From the NCBI RefSeq assembly GCF_000423345.1, contig NZ_AUHU01000004.1, forward strand, positions 186,001 to 250,000: DNA of 64,000 nt. Reading direction: 5' to 3'. The stretch comes from Marinimicrobium agarilyticum DSM 16975 (GTDB taxonomy: Bacteria > Pseudomonadota > Gammaproteobacteria > Pseudomonadales > Cellvibrionaceae). This document shows, in pieces, positions 9,257 through 18,041 of this stretch (positions are counted from its first letter, which is position 1; each line of letters starts with the position of its first letter). A model generated the notes under the pieces. That model saw only the letters and a list, made by a program, of their open reading frames with translations, searched no databases and was not told where the DNA came from. The position numbers were made by a program, and so were the translations under genes.

Positions 9257-9269
9257 AATGGGAGTAGGG

Positions 9270-10133
9270 CTACGACGGGTTTTCGATGATAATCTCGACA
9301 CGTCGGTTCTGTTGGCGCCCCATCTCGCTGTCGTTGTTCGCTATCGGTTGTCCCATACCGATACCTGCGGCAGACAGTCGCTGTGAGACAATGCCCTGCT
9401 GTGCCAGATATTGGCTAACGGCTTCTGCACGCCGTAGCGACAGGGCCTGATTGTACTCGGCGCTGCCGACATTGTCGGTATGGCCCTCTATCTGGACCCG
9501 CCGTTCGGGATACTGATTCAGGAAAGCTACCAGTTCGTCGAGGTTGCGGTTGGCATTCCCTTGCAGCGCCGCACTGCCGGTGGCAAATAGAACATCCCCG
9601 AGAGTCAGTACTAAACCGCGATCGGTGACTTCGGCCTGCAGAGCGTCGATCTGGCGTTGATACTCCGCCGCTTGTTGCGACGCTGCCTCCGCGCTCTGTT
9701 CTTCTGAGAGGCGTGCTCTGTCGGCTTCGTCACGAGCCCGCCCGACTTCCCGGGTGCGTGCTTCCAACCGGGCTTCGTTGCGCTCCTCACCCAGTTGGGC
9801 TCGTTGGTCTTCGGCATAGCGGGCGGTTGCCTTGGCTTCGGCAATCGCCACTTTTCGATCCGCCATGTAGACCCGGTGCTCACCCAGAGCGGCATCATCT
9901 CCGGACAACGGCTGCTCGGCTACGCGAACGGCAGCTTCCGCTTCCCTGAGCTCGACCCGGGCCCGATCGGCCAGGTTTGGATTGCTCTGCAGCGCCGTCA
10001 GTTTGCTGCGTACTTGGGTGGCGCCCTGAGGGCTGTCCGGCGTTACGGCGCAGGAAGTGATCATCAATGAAGAGAACGCCAGCGCCATAAAAAGGGTACG
10101 GCGTTTTGCCGGTTGAGTTGTCAGAATTTTCAT
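9270..10133 (-). CDS. OmpA-family lipoprotein with N-terminal DUF4398-like region
   Basis: The 287-residue protein has a lipobox (MITSC, Cys28), a DUF4398-like helical region to about residue 110, a charged coiled-coil stretch rich in Glu/Arg/Ala (about 110-170) and a C-terminal OmpA peptidoglycan-binding domain (DVLFATGSAALQ, QIEGHTDNVGSAEYNQALS, NRRVEIIIE). It is expected to anchor the outer membrane to peptidoglycan. Its ATG overlaps the stop of the upstream DUF4398 lipoprotein gene in an ATGA arrangement, so the two are translationally coupled. Confidence 0.9.
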   Translation of the reverse strand: MKILTTQPAKRRTLFMALAFSSLMITSCAVTPDSPQGATQVRSKLTALQSNPNLADRARVELREAEAAVRVAEQPLSGDDAALGEHRVYMADRKVAIAEAKATARYAEDQRAQLGEERNEARLEARTREVGRARDEADRARLSEEQSAEAASQQAAEYQRQIDALQAEVTDRGLVLTLGDVLFATGSAALQGNANRNLDELVAFLNQYPERRVQIEGHTDNVGSAEYNQALSLRRAEAVSQYLAQQGIVSQRLSAAGIGMGQPIANNDSEMGRQQNRRVEIIIENPS

Positions 10134-10531
10134 TGCTGTTCTCCTTTACGCTGCATTTCTTCGTTAAGGGCGTCGGCGCTGCGGCCCATTTCCTTGTTGA
10201 TTTCCAACGCTTTCGCGGACTCGGTCCGCGCCGAGGCGAGCTGCGCGACAATCATGGCTTCCTGAGCGAGACGCTCGGCTTCAACCATCTGTTCGCTGCG
10301 GACCAGGCGCTCCGCCAGTATCAGTTTCTGCTGAGCTTCATCCAGTTCGGCGCCTGAATGCTGCCGCGCGCCGCTTTGCTCGGCGCTGGCGATGGCGTCT
10401 CGTGCTTCGTTCAGCGCGGCAGTGGGCGCCAAAGGCGCCGAAGTGCATGCGCTTAACAGAATGATTGCCGCAGATAGACACAAGGCGCCGCGAACGCGCC
10501 CGCCTGGACGGTTGTTTATGAATTGGTGCAT
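10130..10531 (-). CDS. DUF4398-domain lipoprotein
   Basis: A 133-residue protein. ATG 10531 is preferred over upstream starts because GAGGA lies eight bases before it and it begins a lipoprotein signal (hydrophobic core then LLSAC). The mature part is a helical hairpin typical of DUF4398 (LNEARDAIASAEQSGA, LDEAQQKLILAERLV, AERLAQEAMIVAQLASARTE). It is translated just before the OmpA-type partner at 9270-10133 with a four-base overlap. The conserved pairing suggests a shared envelope-stability role. Confidence 0.85.
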   Translation of the reverse strand: MHQFINNRPGGRVRGALCLSAAIILLSACTSAPLAPTAALNEARDAIASAEQSGARQHSGAELDEAQQKLILAERLVRSEQMVEAERLAQEAMIVAQLASARTESAKALEINKEMGRSADALNEEMQRKGEQQ

Positions 10532-10779
10532 TTTGGTGTTCCTCATGAATAGCGAGTTCGGCGTTCTCGAAAACTGTGTGGGTAATATGGGATTGCCTGA
10601 ATCAGAACGTTTACCGCCAAGCAGAGCTAAACCTGGACATGCCCGGAATGTTCTTTTCTGGATTCTTTCCGACACTAACTCTAAAACGTTTGAGGCATTG
10701 AATCTGTACGCCAACGCACCGACGGAAGGCTTTATTTGACCTAACGTTTGCCAGACAATACAACAGTGGGAAAAATACC

Positions 10780-10938
10780 ATGAGTGTGACGACAATTATT
10801 TTAATTATCCTGGTGCTAATCCTCGTGGGAGCGATCCCCGCGTGGCCCCACAGTCGGGGGTGGGGGTATATGCCCAGCGGGGTGTTGAGCGTTGTGGTGC
10901 TGGTTCTCTTAATCTTGTTTCTGACGGGGAAGATCTGA
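10780..10938 (+). CDS. DUF3309 family small membrane protein
   Basis: A 52-residue protein: an N-terminal hydrophobic helix (TTIILIILVLILVGAIPAW), a short conserved hinge with PAWPHSRGWGYMPSG and a second helix (VLSVVVLVLLILFLTG). This is the full pattern of DUF3309 proteins, which are usually stress-associated small genes of unknown role. The gene ends 22 bases before the Crp-type regulator and may be cotranscribed with it. Confidence 0.85.
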   Translation: MSVTTIILIILVLILVGAIPAWPHSRGWGYMPSGVLSVVVLVLLILFLTGKI

Positions 10939-10959
10939 TTCGTTTTTCGGGAGAACGCA

Positions 10960-11706
10960 GTGTCCTTGAAAGGAAAAGGCGAGCCCGTCGATACCGCTTC
11001 TAGCGGGAATCGTCTGATTGACAGTTTGCCTTCCGGACAACGCAACGGTGTGCTGGCTCAATGTGAACGCGTTGAGCTGGCGTCCGGTACGGTGCTTTGC
11101 GACGTTGGAAAGCGTCTGAAGTATGCCTACTTCCCTATTGCCGGTAGCATTTCCTTGATGAGCGGTTTCCCCGGGCATAGGCCTCTGGAAACCGGAAGAG
11201 TCGGCCGCGAGGGAATGCTGGGAGCGGTCCTGATTCTCAATGTTGATCAAGCTATTCAGCGCGGTGTCGTTCAAATACCCTGCCTGGCGCTACGCATGAA
11301 GGCCACGACAATGGGGGAAGTTATACAAAATCATCCGGCATTGCTTCATACGCTGCAACGTTATCTGTCCTTCCTCCTCTCGGAATTGACCCAAGCCGCA
11401 GGCTGTATGCACTTTCATGAGGTGGTAAAGCGTCTGGCCCGGGTGCTTTTGTTGGCTCATGACCAGAACAGGGCAGGCTCATTGCACCTGACTCATCAGT
11501 GCCTCGCCGAAATGTTGGGTGTCCGGCGCGGCGCCGTCACCATCGCCGCGAGTCACCTGCAACGGGAGGGCATCATTGGTTACCGTCGCGGACGGGTATC
11601 CATTCTCGACCGAGTGAGGCTTGAGGCTTCATCCTGCGAGTGCTATACCGAAAGTGTTAGAAATTATGCCAATATTCACTCCTGGTCGTCTGCCCCTGGG
11701 CCTTAA
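10960..11706 (+). CDS. Crp/Fnr-family transcriptional regulator (first of two)
   Basis: A 248-residue protein starting at GTG 10960 behind GGGAGA. It has an N-terminal cupin-like sensor domain (about 20-130) with YAYFPIAGSISLMS in place of the usual cAMP-binding signature, a dimerisation helix, and a C-terminal winged helix (LTHQCLAEMLGVRRGAVTIA, then GIIGYRRGRVSILDR). The sensor lacks a recognisable cyclic-nucleotide phosphate cassette and Fnr iron-sulfur cysteines, so its signal is unknown. It belongs to the same subfamily as the protein at 12020-12754. It ends with a conserved SCECY motif shared by both. Confidence 0.85.
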   Translation: MSLKGKGEPVDTASSGNRLIDSLPSGQRNGVLAQCERVELASGTVLCDVGKRLKYAYFPIAGSISLMSGFPGHRPLETGRVGREGMLGAVLILNVDQAIQRGVVQIPCLALRMKATTMGEVIQNHPALLHTLQRYLSFLLSELTQAAGCMHFHEVVKRLARVLLLAHDQNRAGSLHLTHQCLAEMLGVRRGAVTIAASHLQREGIIGYRRGRVSILDRVRLEASSCECYTESVRNYANIHSWSSAPGP

Positions 11707-12019
11707 TTGACCCCTATGTTCGATATCGTACAGAAGCCTCTCGGTTTACAAGCTAACATCCTCGATAATGATGACTATCGGAGCGATGGGCTATCAGTTT
11801 CTCGGGCCGTTGTTCCTAGGGATGACCCACGACGAGCCTACAGGGAGGATAGGGATGATAAAGAAATACTGACGGACGACCAGGTACGGTTTTATGGCGC
11901 GTCCGGGAAACTGATAGCCCATTGCCCGCTCTACTGTGAAATGCATTATGCATTGCATCGTACATATGACACGGAAGATGATGTAGTATGTAAGCAGAAA
12001 AAGACATTCCAGCAGAGAG
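11707..12019. other. Intergenic region between two Crp-type genes
   Basis: About 310 bases without a convincing gene; a plus-strand open frame here has no protein-like composition. It holds a notable palindrome-rich patch at 11941-11958 (ATGCAT-T-ATGCAT followed by TGCAT) about 70 bases before the next start, a plausible operator. Confidence 0.4.
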
Positions 12020-12754
12020 ATGTCAACGATGTCCCAGGTTCTACACCCAACGAAAAACCTGATTCTTGCCGCGTTGGAGCCAGACGTTCAGCAACGGATT
12101 TTCCCCTATCTTGACGAAATAACCATGCCTTTGGGCAAGGTGCTCTATGAACCCGGTGACAAAATGCGGTATGTGTATTTCCCCACCGACTGCATTGTGT
12201 CTCTGTTGTACGTGATGGAGAGTGGCGCCTCGGCGGAAATTTCCGTCGTGGGTAACGAGGGCCTGGTGGGTATTTCGTTGTTTATGGGGGGCGAAAGCAC
12301 GTCCAGCCGCGCCGTGGTCCAGAGCGGTGGTGCCGGTTACCGGCTGCCGGGCCAACGGCTGGTTGATGAGTTCAATCGACACGGAGAGTTAATGTCTTCG
12401 GTGCTGCGTTATACCCAGGCGCTGATCACCCAAATGGCCCAAACGGCCGTATGTAATCGCCACCACTCCATTGACCAGCAGTTGTGCCGCTGGCTGCTGC
12501 TCTCCTTGGATCGACTGCCTTCGAATCATCTGATTATGACGCAGGAGCTTATCGCCAACATGCTCGGTGTGCGCCGGGAAGGCGTGACGGAAGCGGCGGG
12601 GCGGCTGCAGAAGCTCGGTGTGATCGAGTACCACCGTGGCCACATCGAAGTGATCGACCGCCCCCGGCTGGAAAAACTGAGCTGCGAGTGCTATGGGGTG
12701 GTGAAGCGGGAAACGGACCGGTTGTCGAAAATCGGCACGACCCGGACGGTTTAA
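12020..12754 (+). CDS. Crp/Fnr-family transcriptional regulator (second of two)
   Basis: A 244-residue protein with a cupin-like N-terminal domain (KVLYEPGDKMRYVYFPTDCI, SVVGNEGLVGISLFMGG) and a C-terminal winged-helix DNA-binding domain (MTQELIANMLGVRREGVTEA, GVIEYHRGHIEVIDR). It shares domain order and the terminal SCECY motif with the regulator at 10960, so the pair likely arose by duplication. The effector ligand is not predictable. The antiporter gene starts 46 bases downstream. Confidence 0.87.
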   Translation: MSTMSQVLHPTKNLILAALEPDVQQRIFPYLDEITMPLGKVLYEPGDKMRYVYFPTDCIVSLLYVMESGASAEISVVGNEGLVGISLFMGGESTSSRAVVQSGGAGYRLPGQRLVDEFNRHGELMSSVLRYTQALITQMAQTAVCNRHHSIDQQLCRWLLLSLDRLPSNHLIMTQELIANMLGVRREGVTEAAGRLQKLGVIEYHRGHIEVIDRPRLEKLSCECYGVVKRETDRLSKIGTTRTV

Positions 12755-12800
12755 CGGAGCGCGGTGCCCGGAATCAAACGCTCAACGTGGAGAATGGAGC

Positions 12801-14141
12801 ATGCATGACGCACTATGGTTCCTGATCGTAGGCGGACTGTTGCTCGCGCGGGGACTAACCCACAGCCTGCTCCAACGCTCGCCCATTACTCCGGCTATAT
12901 TCTACTTGACTCTCGGGTTGCTGCTGGGCCCTACGTTATTGAATGTGTTTCACTTCAATCCGCTGGAGGAGTCCGGGCTGCTCAGGGTGTTAACCGAAAT
13001 CGTCGTGTTGATTTCCCTGTTCTCCGCCGGTGTCAAAATGCCTGCGCCCATCTTCTTTTCCCGCTGGCGCACGCCACTGCTGCTGGCCACGGTCTCCATG
13101 GCGCTCACCGTCGCAATGGTCGCCGCCTTTGCATACGTTGTACTTGGGTTGCCCTTGGGCGCCGGTATCCTTCTGGGCGCAATCCTCGCCCCCACGGATC
13201 CGGTGCTGGCCACCGATGTTCAGACCCGTCATCCGGGGGACCGCGATCCGTTGAGGTTTACCCTGACCTGCGAAGCCGGCATGAATGACGGTAGTGCCTT
13301 TCCCTTTGTGATGTTGGGCCTGGGTATTTTGGGGTTGCACGAGCTAGGTGAGTTCAGTTTGCGTTGGATTCTGGTCGATGTACTTTGGGCAACGGCCGCC
13401 GGTGTTGGAATTGGGGTGGCGGCCGGAGTCGGGCTTGCTCACCTGGCGCGAATGCTACGGGGCTCTCAGGCCGGCCACCAAATTATGGATAACTTTCTAG
13501 GCCTTGGTCTGATTGGTGTGGTCTACGGTTTGAGCCTGCTGGTGGACGCCTGGGGTTTTCTGGCGGTGTTTTTCGCGGCGGTAAGCTTGCGTCAAACTGA
13601 ACTCAAAGCGGTGGGTACCGAGCCTGAAGGGGCGTCTCGGCCAGCGCTGGTCCGGGTTGGACTGGATTCGGAAAATATCGGTCTGAATGATAATACCTCT
13701 CCATCGGTTAGTGGAGGCTCGTTGGTTTTCAAGGAACATCTCGAGCGCCTCTCCGAAATGATGCTTGTTCTGCTCATTGGTGGCACTCTGTTTCTGGACT
13801 CCTGGAGTGTACGTGCGGTAGGGCTGGCGCTGTTTCTTTTCGTGGTCGCGCGGCCGCTCAGTGTTTTTTTGGGGTTGGTCGGTACGCGCGCCTCCTGGCC
13901 CTTGCGGGCCATGGTGGGGTGGTTTGGCGTTCGCGGTATCGGCTCTCTCTATTACCTGATGTTTGCTATCCAGCACGGCCTGCCCGAAGAGCTTGCCTTG
14001 GAGCTGGTCGGCCTGACGTTGATCGTGGTGACACTTTCCATCCTGGTCCACGGCGTCAGTGTCAAACCGTTGATGGGTCGTTTTATGCATCAAAATGGCC
14101 GAGAATCTGATGGGCTGGTAAAGCGACGACGCGCTCGGTAG
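12801..14141 (+). CDS. CPA1-type cation:proton antiporter
   Basis: The 446-residue protein is a polytopic membrane protein with about 12 helices of the Na+/H+ exchanger fold. Diagnostic pieces are the unwound helix region AILAPTDPVLATDVQ (CPA1 TDPV signature), the helix-5 motif CEAGMNDGSAFPF that carries the ion-binding Asp, and VGWFGVRGIGSLYYL near the end. A poorly conserved hydrophilic insertion lies at about residues 270-315. It exchanges Na+ or K+ for protons across the inner membrane; ion specificity is not evident. Confidence 0.85.
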   Translation: MHDALWFLIVGGLLLARGLTHSLLQRSPITPAIFYLTLGLLLGPTLLNVFHFNPLEESGLLRVLTEIVVLISLFSAGVKMPAPIFFSRWRTPLLLATVSMALTVAMVAAFAYVVLGLPLGAGILLGAILAPTDPVLATDVQTRHPGDRDPLRFTLTCEAGMNDGSAFPFVMLGLGILGLHELGEFSLRWILVDVLWATAAGVGIGVAAGVGLAHLARMLRGSQAGHQIMDNFLGLGLIGVVYGLSLLVDAWGFLAVFFAAVSLRQTELKAVGTEPEGASRPALVRVGLDSENIGLNDNTSPSVSGGSLVFKEHLERLSEMMLVLLIGGTLFLDSWSVRAVGLALFLFVVARPLSVFLGLVGTRASWPLRAMVGWFGVRGIGSLYYLMFAIQHGLPEELALELVGLTLIVVTLSILVHGVSVKPLMGRFMHQNGRESDGLVKRRRAR

Positions 14142-14163
14142 AAAGGTTGAGGGAATTTTTTTT

Positions 14164-14451
14164 CGTCATCGATGGCGCCACCGAAAGCAAGTCGCATTGC
14201 TGTTTCTGGATCTGGATCATTTCAAAGAAATTAATGACACCTTCGACCATACTGTGGGTGATCGTTTCCTGAAGGATGTGGCAACCAATATTATATCCTG
14301 TGTTCGCGCCACGGACACGGTCAGCCGTTACGGCGGGGATGAGTTTGTTGTTCTGTTGACCGAAATTGAAAACAGGAAAGACGCCGACCGTGTTTTTCGG
14401 CCTGTCTTTCGGTACACAGTGGCGGGCCGGAAACAGGGCGTTTGCTCATAA
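14164..14451 (+). pseudogene. Remnant of a diguanylate cyclase (GGDEF) gene
   Basis: The frame shows RHRKQVALLFLDLDHF, then VGDRFLKDVA and the intact active-site motif RYGGDEFVVLL, but homology begins abruptly near 14164 and ends at about 14390 (DADRV), after which the reading continues into unrelated residues to a stop at 14451. Only about 75 of the about 160 residues of a GGDEF domain are present, and there is no start codon or sensor domain. It is a dead fragment left between the antiporter and mgtC. Confidence 0.75.
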
Positions 14452-14464
14452 AGGATCCGGAACG

Positions 14465-14944
14465 TCATTGGTTTTTCCTGGATATCGAGCGTGAAAAGAA
14501 AGGCACGACATAGAGCACCAGCCACGCCAGAACAGTACACAGAACCGCCGTCTGTTCCCGCCCCAGGCCAACGGCTATGCCGATCGCCGTCGTGAACCAG
14601 ATGCCGGCCGCCGTGGTTAGCCCGGTAGCCTCTTGATCGCTGGCGCGGGTGATAATGGTACCGGCGCACAAAAAGCCGATGCCGGCTACAACGCCCTGGA
14701 TAACGCGGCTCATTCCATCATCGGAAATACCCGCTTGCTGAGGGACGAGGACGAACAGAGTGGCACCCATGCAAACCAACATGTGGGTTCGTATTCCCGC
14801 AGCCTTGCCGCGCTGCTCCCGTTCAAACCCGAGCAACCCTCCCAAAAGGGCGGCAAGCAACAACCGCGTGACGACGATGACAAACTCACTCAGGTCATTG
14901 AAGTCCGAAAACTCGGACATGATGATTGTTCCGATCGATTCCAT
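14465..14944 (-). CDS. MgtC/SapB family inner-membrane protein
   Basis: A 159-residue protein. ATG 14944 is chosen because AGGA lies eight bases upstream and the more upstream residues lack family similarity. Features are typical of MgtC: TRLLLAALLGGLLGFEREQ, GIRTHMLVCMGATLFVL, IQGVVAGIGFLCAGTII and ATGLTTAAGIWFTTAIGIAVG, in four to five transmembrane helices. MgtC-type proteins affect magnesium homeostasis and ATP synthase activity; this short form without the C-terminal ACT-like domain is the general SapB type. Confidence 0.88.
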   Translation of the reverse strand: MESIGTIIMSEFSDFNDLSEFVIVVTRLLLAALLGGLLGFEREQRGKAAGIRTHMLVCMGATLFVLVPQQAGISDDGMSRVIQGVVAGIGFLCAGTIITRASDQEATGLTTAAGIWFTTAIGIAVGLGREQTAVLCTVLAWLVLYVVPFFSRSISRKNQ

Positions 14945-15055
14945 CGCGCTATTCCTGTAGGTCTTCCTTATCGAAGACGATTTTCTTACATTACTCGACG
15001 GCTCAAAAGTGCGCAATCGGGAGTAGAGAGTGAAGCATTGGTTACCGAATGGTTT

Positions 15056-15895
15056 CTACCGGACCCCTTGAATGTAGCGAATCTCATTGATTTCGGCTTT
15101 AAAAAAAACAAAATAATCATCCGTCCCAAACCCGTTCCCGGCGTCCACCCGAAAGGGCAGGTGGAAACCTTCCACCTTCCGAAAGTCCGAGAGTATGCCG
15201 CCAAAGGGCTGAAGGCGAAATGTCTTGTCGGGATTGGCGTTGCTCCAACGCATAAACGACACCTGCGTAGGGCGGCCCTCTGGATCAACCCGAACCTCCA
15301 CCGCTTGGGACAACTCCCCGGACGAAACCGTCACTCGCGCCGTATCGACATCTACCGGCTCCCATTGAACACCGATTCCCGGCAGCACAGCTGCCGGCGT
15401 CCAGAACACCGCTTCGGCCACATAGCGGCCGAAGGCGGAGCGAGTGTGGTCCGGGTTGCCTCCCAGCCGGGCCACAGGAACCAGCCCCAAGATACGAAAA
15501 CGGGTCCAGCGTCCAGCGTCCGAGCCGGATACCCCCAATGCGTTTTTCAGTCGCATACGCCAGACGAACCCCTCTGGTGCTGCCAGAATCTGTTCGGCGT
15601 TCATGGGCTGATAATTGGGGGCCTCCTTCGAGCCCAAACTGAACTGACCGCCCATGCGCAGAGCGGCCACCCGGTAAAGTGGTGTGCCGGGGTTAATGGC
15701 AAAGTTGAAAAACCGGCGTGCGGGCTCTGGCAAGTCGGCGACCATGGACGGGGCGTAGAGCGGCGGATCCGCCGGTTGCAGCGCCGCCAGTCGGGTCCAC
15801 TCAGCCCGGTCCGCACGCCAGTCCAGAAGCCGGAGCAGGACCAGTGCGGTAACGACGACCGTGATCAGGGCGAGAGCGACGTATAAGACAATCAT
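15056..15895 (-). CDS. DUF6544-like membrane-anchored protein
   Basis: A 279-residue protein with one N-terminal helix (about 3-24) and a soluble domain containing LPEPARRFFNFAINPGTPLY, FVWRMRLKN, RYVAEAVFWTPAAVLP, VSFMRWSNANPDK and FRLQPFGGILSDFRKVEGFHLPF, the order seen in a widespread family of unknown function (named DUF6544/DUF6920 in my memory). ATG 15895 overlaps the stop of the upstream methyltransferase gene (ATGA), so they form an operon. Confidence 0.7.
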   Translation of the reverse strand: MIVLYVALALITVVVTALVLLRLLDWRADRAEWTRLAALQPADPPLYAPSMVADLPEPARRFFNFAINPGTPLYRVAALRMGGQFSLGSKEAPNYQPMNAEQILAAPEGFVWRMRLKNALGVSGSDAGRWTRFRILGLVPVARLGGNPDHTRSAFGRYVAEAVFWTPAAVLPGIGVQWEPVDVDTARVTVSSGELSQAVEVRVDPEGRPTQVSFMRWSNANPDKTFRLQPFGGILSDFRKVEGFHLPFRVDAGNGFGTDDYFVFFKAEINEIRYIQGVR

Positions 15896-16524
15896 GGCGT
15901 TAATTCCGGTTGCTTTTTTGCCACAATAAAAACGGACGCCTTGCCTGGCTGCCATTCTCGGTCGATGCTAAACCCGGCGTTGGTCAATTTGGAGACGAGC
16001 TGTTCTTTCCCAAAGCGGTTCACGTAAGGTGCCAAGCCGATCAGTTGCATAAGCGGTATCAACAATCGCCAGATGACACTGAGTTCACCCACCAGTGCGG
16101 TGCTGGAGACGAAAATACCTCCTGGTTTCAAAAGTCCGTGGACGCTTGAAAGAGTGGCATCCACGTTTTCGATAAGGTGGAGCACGTTGAGCCCCAGAAC
16201 GGCATTAAAGCTTTCCGCTTCAAAATCGAGGCTATCCAATGTCCCTTGCTGAAAGCTGACGTTTTTCACATTCGCGTCCCGAGCTTTCCGTTGAGCTATC
16301 TCCAACATTTTTCCCGAGAGGTCCGTTGCGACTATCTGTTTGACGTGGGGGGCATGGATAAGGGCAGTGCTTCCGGTGCCACAACCGAATTCCAGTACGG
16401 ACCAATCCGGTTGAAAGTATTCCTGAGTGATCGCCAGCTTCTTCTGGTAGGACGCCTCGTCCCGAATCCGGCTTTTAGCATAGCGATGCGCGCCTTTGTC
16501 CCAAAACTCTTTCGATTCTTTCAT
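15892..16524 (-). CDS. Class I SAM-dependent methyltransferase
   Basis: A 210-residue protein. The ATG at 16524 is chosen for its strong ribosome-binding site GGAGAAGGG and because homology begins at KEFWDKGAHRYAKS. Motif I is VLEFGCGTGSTAL (residues about 46-58), an acidic loop follows at VATDLSGKML, and the motif IV region is FNAVLGLNVLHLIENVD. It resembles UbiE/Methyltransf_11 proteins that act on small molecules or lipids; the substrate is unknown. It is translationally coupled to the downstream membrane protein. Confidence 0.85.
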   Translation of the reverse strand: MKESKEFWDKGAHRYAKSRIRDEASYQKKLAITQEYFQPDWSVLEFGCGTGSTALIHAPHVKQIVATDLSGKMLEIAQRKARDANVKNVSFQQGTLDSLDFEAESFNAVLGLNVLHLIENVDATLSSVHGLLKPGGIFVSSTALVGELSVIWRLLIPLMQLIGLAPYVNRFGKEQLVSKLTNAGFSIDREWQPGKASVFIVAKKQPELTP

Positions 16525-16558
16525 TTTCCCTTCTCCGGTTTTTGGCACTGGCTCCTGA

Positions 16559-16771
16559 CTATGATCCGTTTGACGGCTCTTCCAGCGCTTCTTCACGCTC
16601 GCGTCGGTATTCCTCGTAGGATTTGTCGGCGCGCTCGACGCACTCGTCATAGCGAGCCGGAGGTTCCTTCAGGCAATCGTTCCGCTGCTGTATGCGCAGG
16701 TTTTCATAGATTCCTCTGTTGCTGCAGGACGAAAGCCCCAATAACACGATCAGAATCAATAGCTTATTCAT
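16559..16771 (-). CDS. Small lipoprotein of unknown function
   Basis: A 70-residue protein starting at ATG 16771: signal MNKLLILIVLLG with lipobox LSSC, then a charged helical domain with two cysteines (DCLKEPPARYDECVE) and an acidic tail. The start overlaps the last eight bases of the upstream gene, indicating coupled translation. Confidence 0.7.
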   Translation of the reverse strand: MNKLLILIVLLGLSSCSNRGIYENLRIQQRNDCLKEPPARYDECVERADKSYEEYRREREEALEEPSNGS

Positions 16772-17120
16772 CGGATTGGCACCCACCGTTTGCCTCAAAG
16801 TATCGGACAACCAGCAGCATGGCATTACGCTCGGTGTACCCTTCACGGTGCTCCTGCATAAAACGGATGATGGTCGGTACGTCGAACAGCGTTTGGGGAT
16901 CCCTACAGTACAGAGTATCGAGGTATTTTGTCTCCTCGTCGAGCGTGGCGATCAGATCCAGCGCTCCGCCCACATACGCTTGCAGGGTGGGATGATCGCT
17001 GCACTCGCCAGGGGCGGAGTCGCAAATGTTGGAGAACTGCTCCACCGTTAGGGCGGACGCGCCAGTGGAGTGCAGGAAGAGTGTTCCCAGAATGGCTGGG
17101 ATTAATAAACGGCTGATCAT
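16764..17120 (-). CDS. Rap1a/Tai-like secreted protein
   Basis: A 118-residue protein with a signal peptide (cleavage near ASALT). The mature domain has the pattern AYVGGALDLIATLDEE, CRDP, an IIRFMQEHREGYTERNAM helix and a terminal cysteine, which fits the Rap1a/Tai periplasmic fold whose founding members neutralise type VI amidase effectors. Many members are not immunity proteins, and no effector gene is adjacent. Cysteine spacing suggests two disulfides. ATG 17120 was preferred over an upstream codon at 17177, which would extend beyond the signal peptide. Confidence 0.55.
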   Translation of the reverse strand: MISRLLIPAILGTLFLHSTGASALTVEQFSNICDSAPGECSDHPTLQAYVGGALDLIATLDEETKYLDTLYCRDPQTLFDVPTIIRFMQEHREGYTERNAMLLVVRYFEANGGCQSDE

Positions 17121-17197
17121 TGGGCGTCCTCTCTTGACATAATTACTGTAAAACGATAATTTATTGCCTTTAATCAATCATGTCAAGCGGAGCTACC

Positions 17198-17719
17198 ATG
17201 ACCCGACGTTTTTCCCAGGTCATCGCCTGGGGTTGCCTGGCCGTTCTTGCTCTGGGGCCTGCGGCCCTCCTTTTCTTTCTCATCGATATTGAGGCTTTTG
17301 CCACTTTGGCAAAACGTACTCTGGAGTTGCCGATACAATGGCGGAGCGTCACCACCGGCCAGTGGTATGGCTTATGGTTACTGACCGCGCTGTATCTGGC
17401 TGTGGGCCTGGGAGGTCTCTACTTTCTGCGTCGCGCGTTTGCGGGCTTTGCCAGAGGGGAGCTGTTCAATCGAAATAACAGCCGTAACTTGAGGCGTTTT
17501 TCGATCTTCCTGTTTGCACAGGCGTTGGCCAAGCCTTTGCATATGGCGCTATCCAGTGTGCTGTTGTCCTGGAACCATCCGGCGGGACAAAAGATGCTCT
17601 CTGTCTCACTGGGCAGTGGCGAGATCAAGGTGATCGTATTGGCCATGATACTGTGGGTCATGAGTGATCTTCTGGTAAAAGCCAGTCAGTTGGAAACCGA
17701 AAACAAGCAGTTTATCTAA
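17198..17719 (+). CDS. DUF2975 family membrane protein
   Basis: A 173-residue protein with four transmembrane segments (about 10-32, 62-84, 107-130, 145-163). ATG 17198 is favoured by AGCGGAG upstream. The segment FARGELFNRNNSRNLRRFSI between helices 2 and 3 is the DUF2975 signature (Gly-x-x-Phe-x-x-x-Asn followed by a basic helix). The HTH gene starting 10 bases later is the usual partner, forming a membrane sensor/regulator pair like YoaS-YozG of Bacillus. Confidence 0.83.
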   Translation: MTRRFSQVIAWGCLAVLALGPAALLFFLIDIEAFATLAKRTLELPIQWRSVTTGQWYGLWLLTALYLAVGLGGLYFLRRAFAGFARGELFNRNNSRNLRRFSIFLFAQALAKPLHMALSSVLLSWNHPAGQKMLSVSLGSGEIKVIVLAMILWVMSDLLVKASQLETENKQFI

Positions 17720-17728
17720 GAGCTCGCC

Positions 17729-17962
17729 ATGCCTATTGTTGTAAATCTGGATGTTATGTTGGCCAAGCGGAAAGTCCGCGGTAAGGATTTGGCCACCGCC
17801 GTCGGTATTACCGAGCAAAACCTGTCGCTGCTGCGCACCGGCAAGGTCAAGGGCGTGCGCTTTGCAACGCTTGAGCGTATCTGTGAGGTTCTGGAGTGTC
17901 AGCCGGGGGACATTCTCGAGTATGCCGCCGATACCTCGAATGATGTATTCAGCGAGCCTTAG
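17729..17962 (+). CDS. YozG-like Cro/XRE helix-turn-helix regulator
   Basis: A 77-residue single-domain DNA-binding protein: MPIVVNLDVMLAKRKVRGKD, the recognition region LATAVGITEQNLSLLRTGKV and FATLERICEVLECQPGDILE, typical of the short XRE family. It probably represses its own operon together with the DUF2975 protein encoded just upstream, whose activity it may follow (inference from the conserved pairing). Confidence 0.87.
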   Translation: MPIVVNLDVMLAKRKVRGKDLATAVGITEQNLSLLRTGKVKGVRFATLERICEVLECQPGDILEYAADTSNDVFSEP

Positions 17963-18041
17963 GTCTTCCACGGGGGAGCGAGTGACGGCGTCAGTCATTG
18001 GCAGCGTCACGTAAAAAACGCAGGGAAAGCCAAGCAGGCCA

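Noticed and set aside
11707-12114. 135-codon open frame between the two Crp-type genes
   Set aside because: It starts at a TTG without a ribosome-binding site, overlaps the next regulator gene by about 95 bases and has no protein-like hydrophobic pattern.
16764-17120. Type VI immunity protein with a neighbouring effector
   Set aside because: The fold pattern fits Rap1a/Tai, but the neighbours are a small lipoprotein and a methyltransferase, with no amidase gene.
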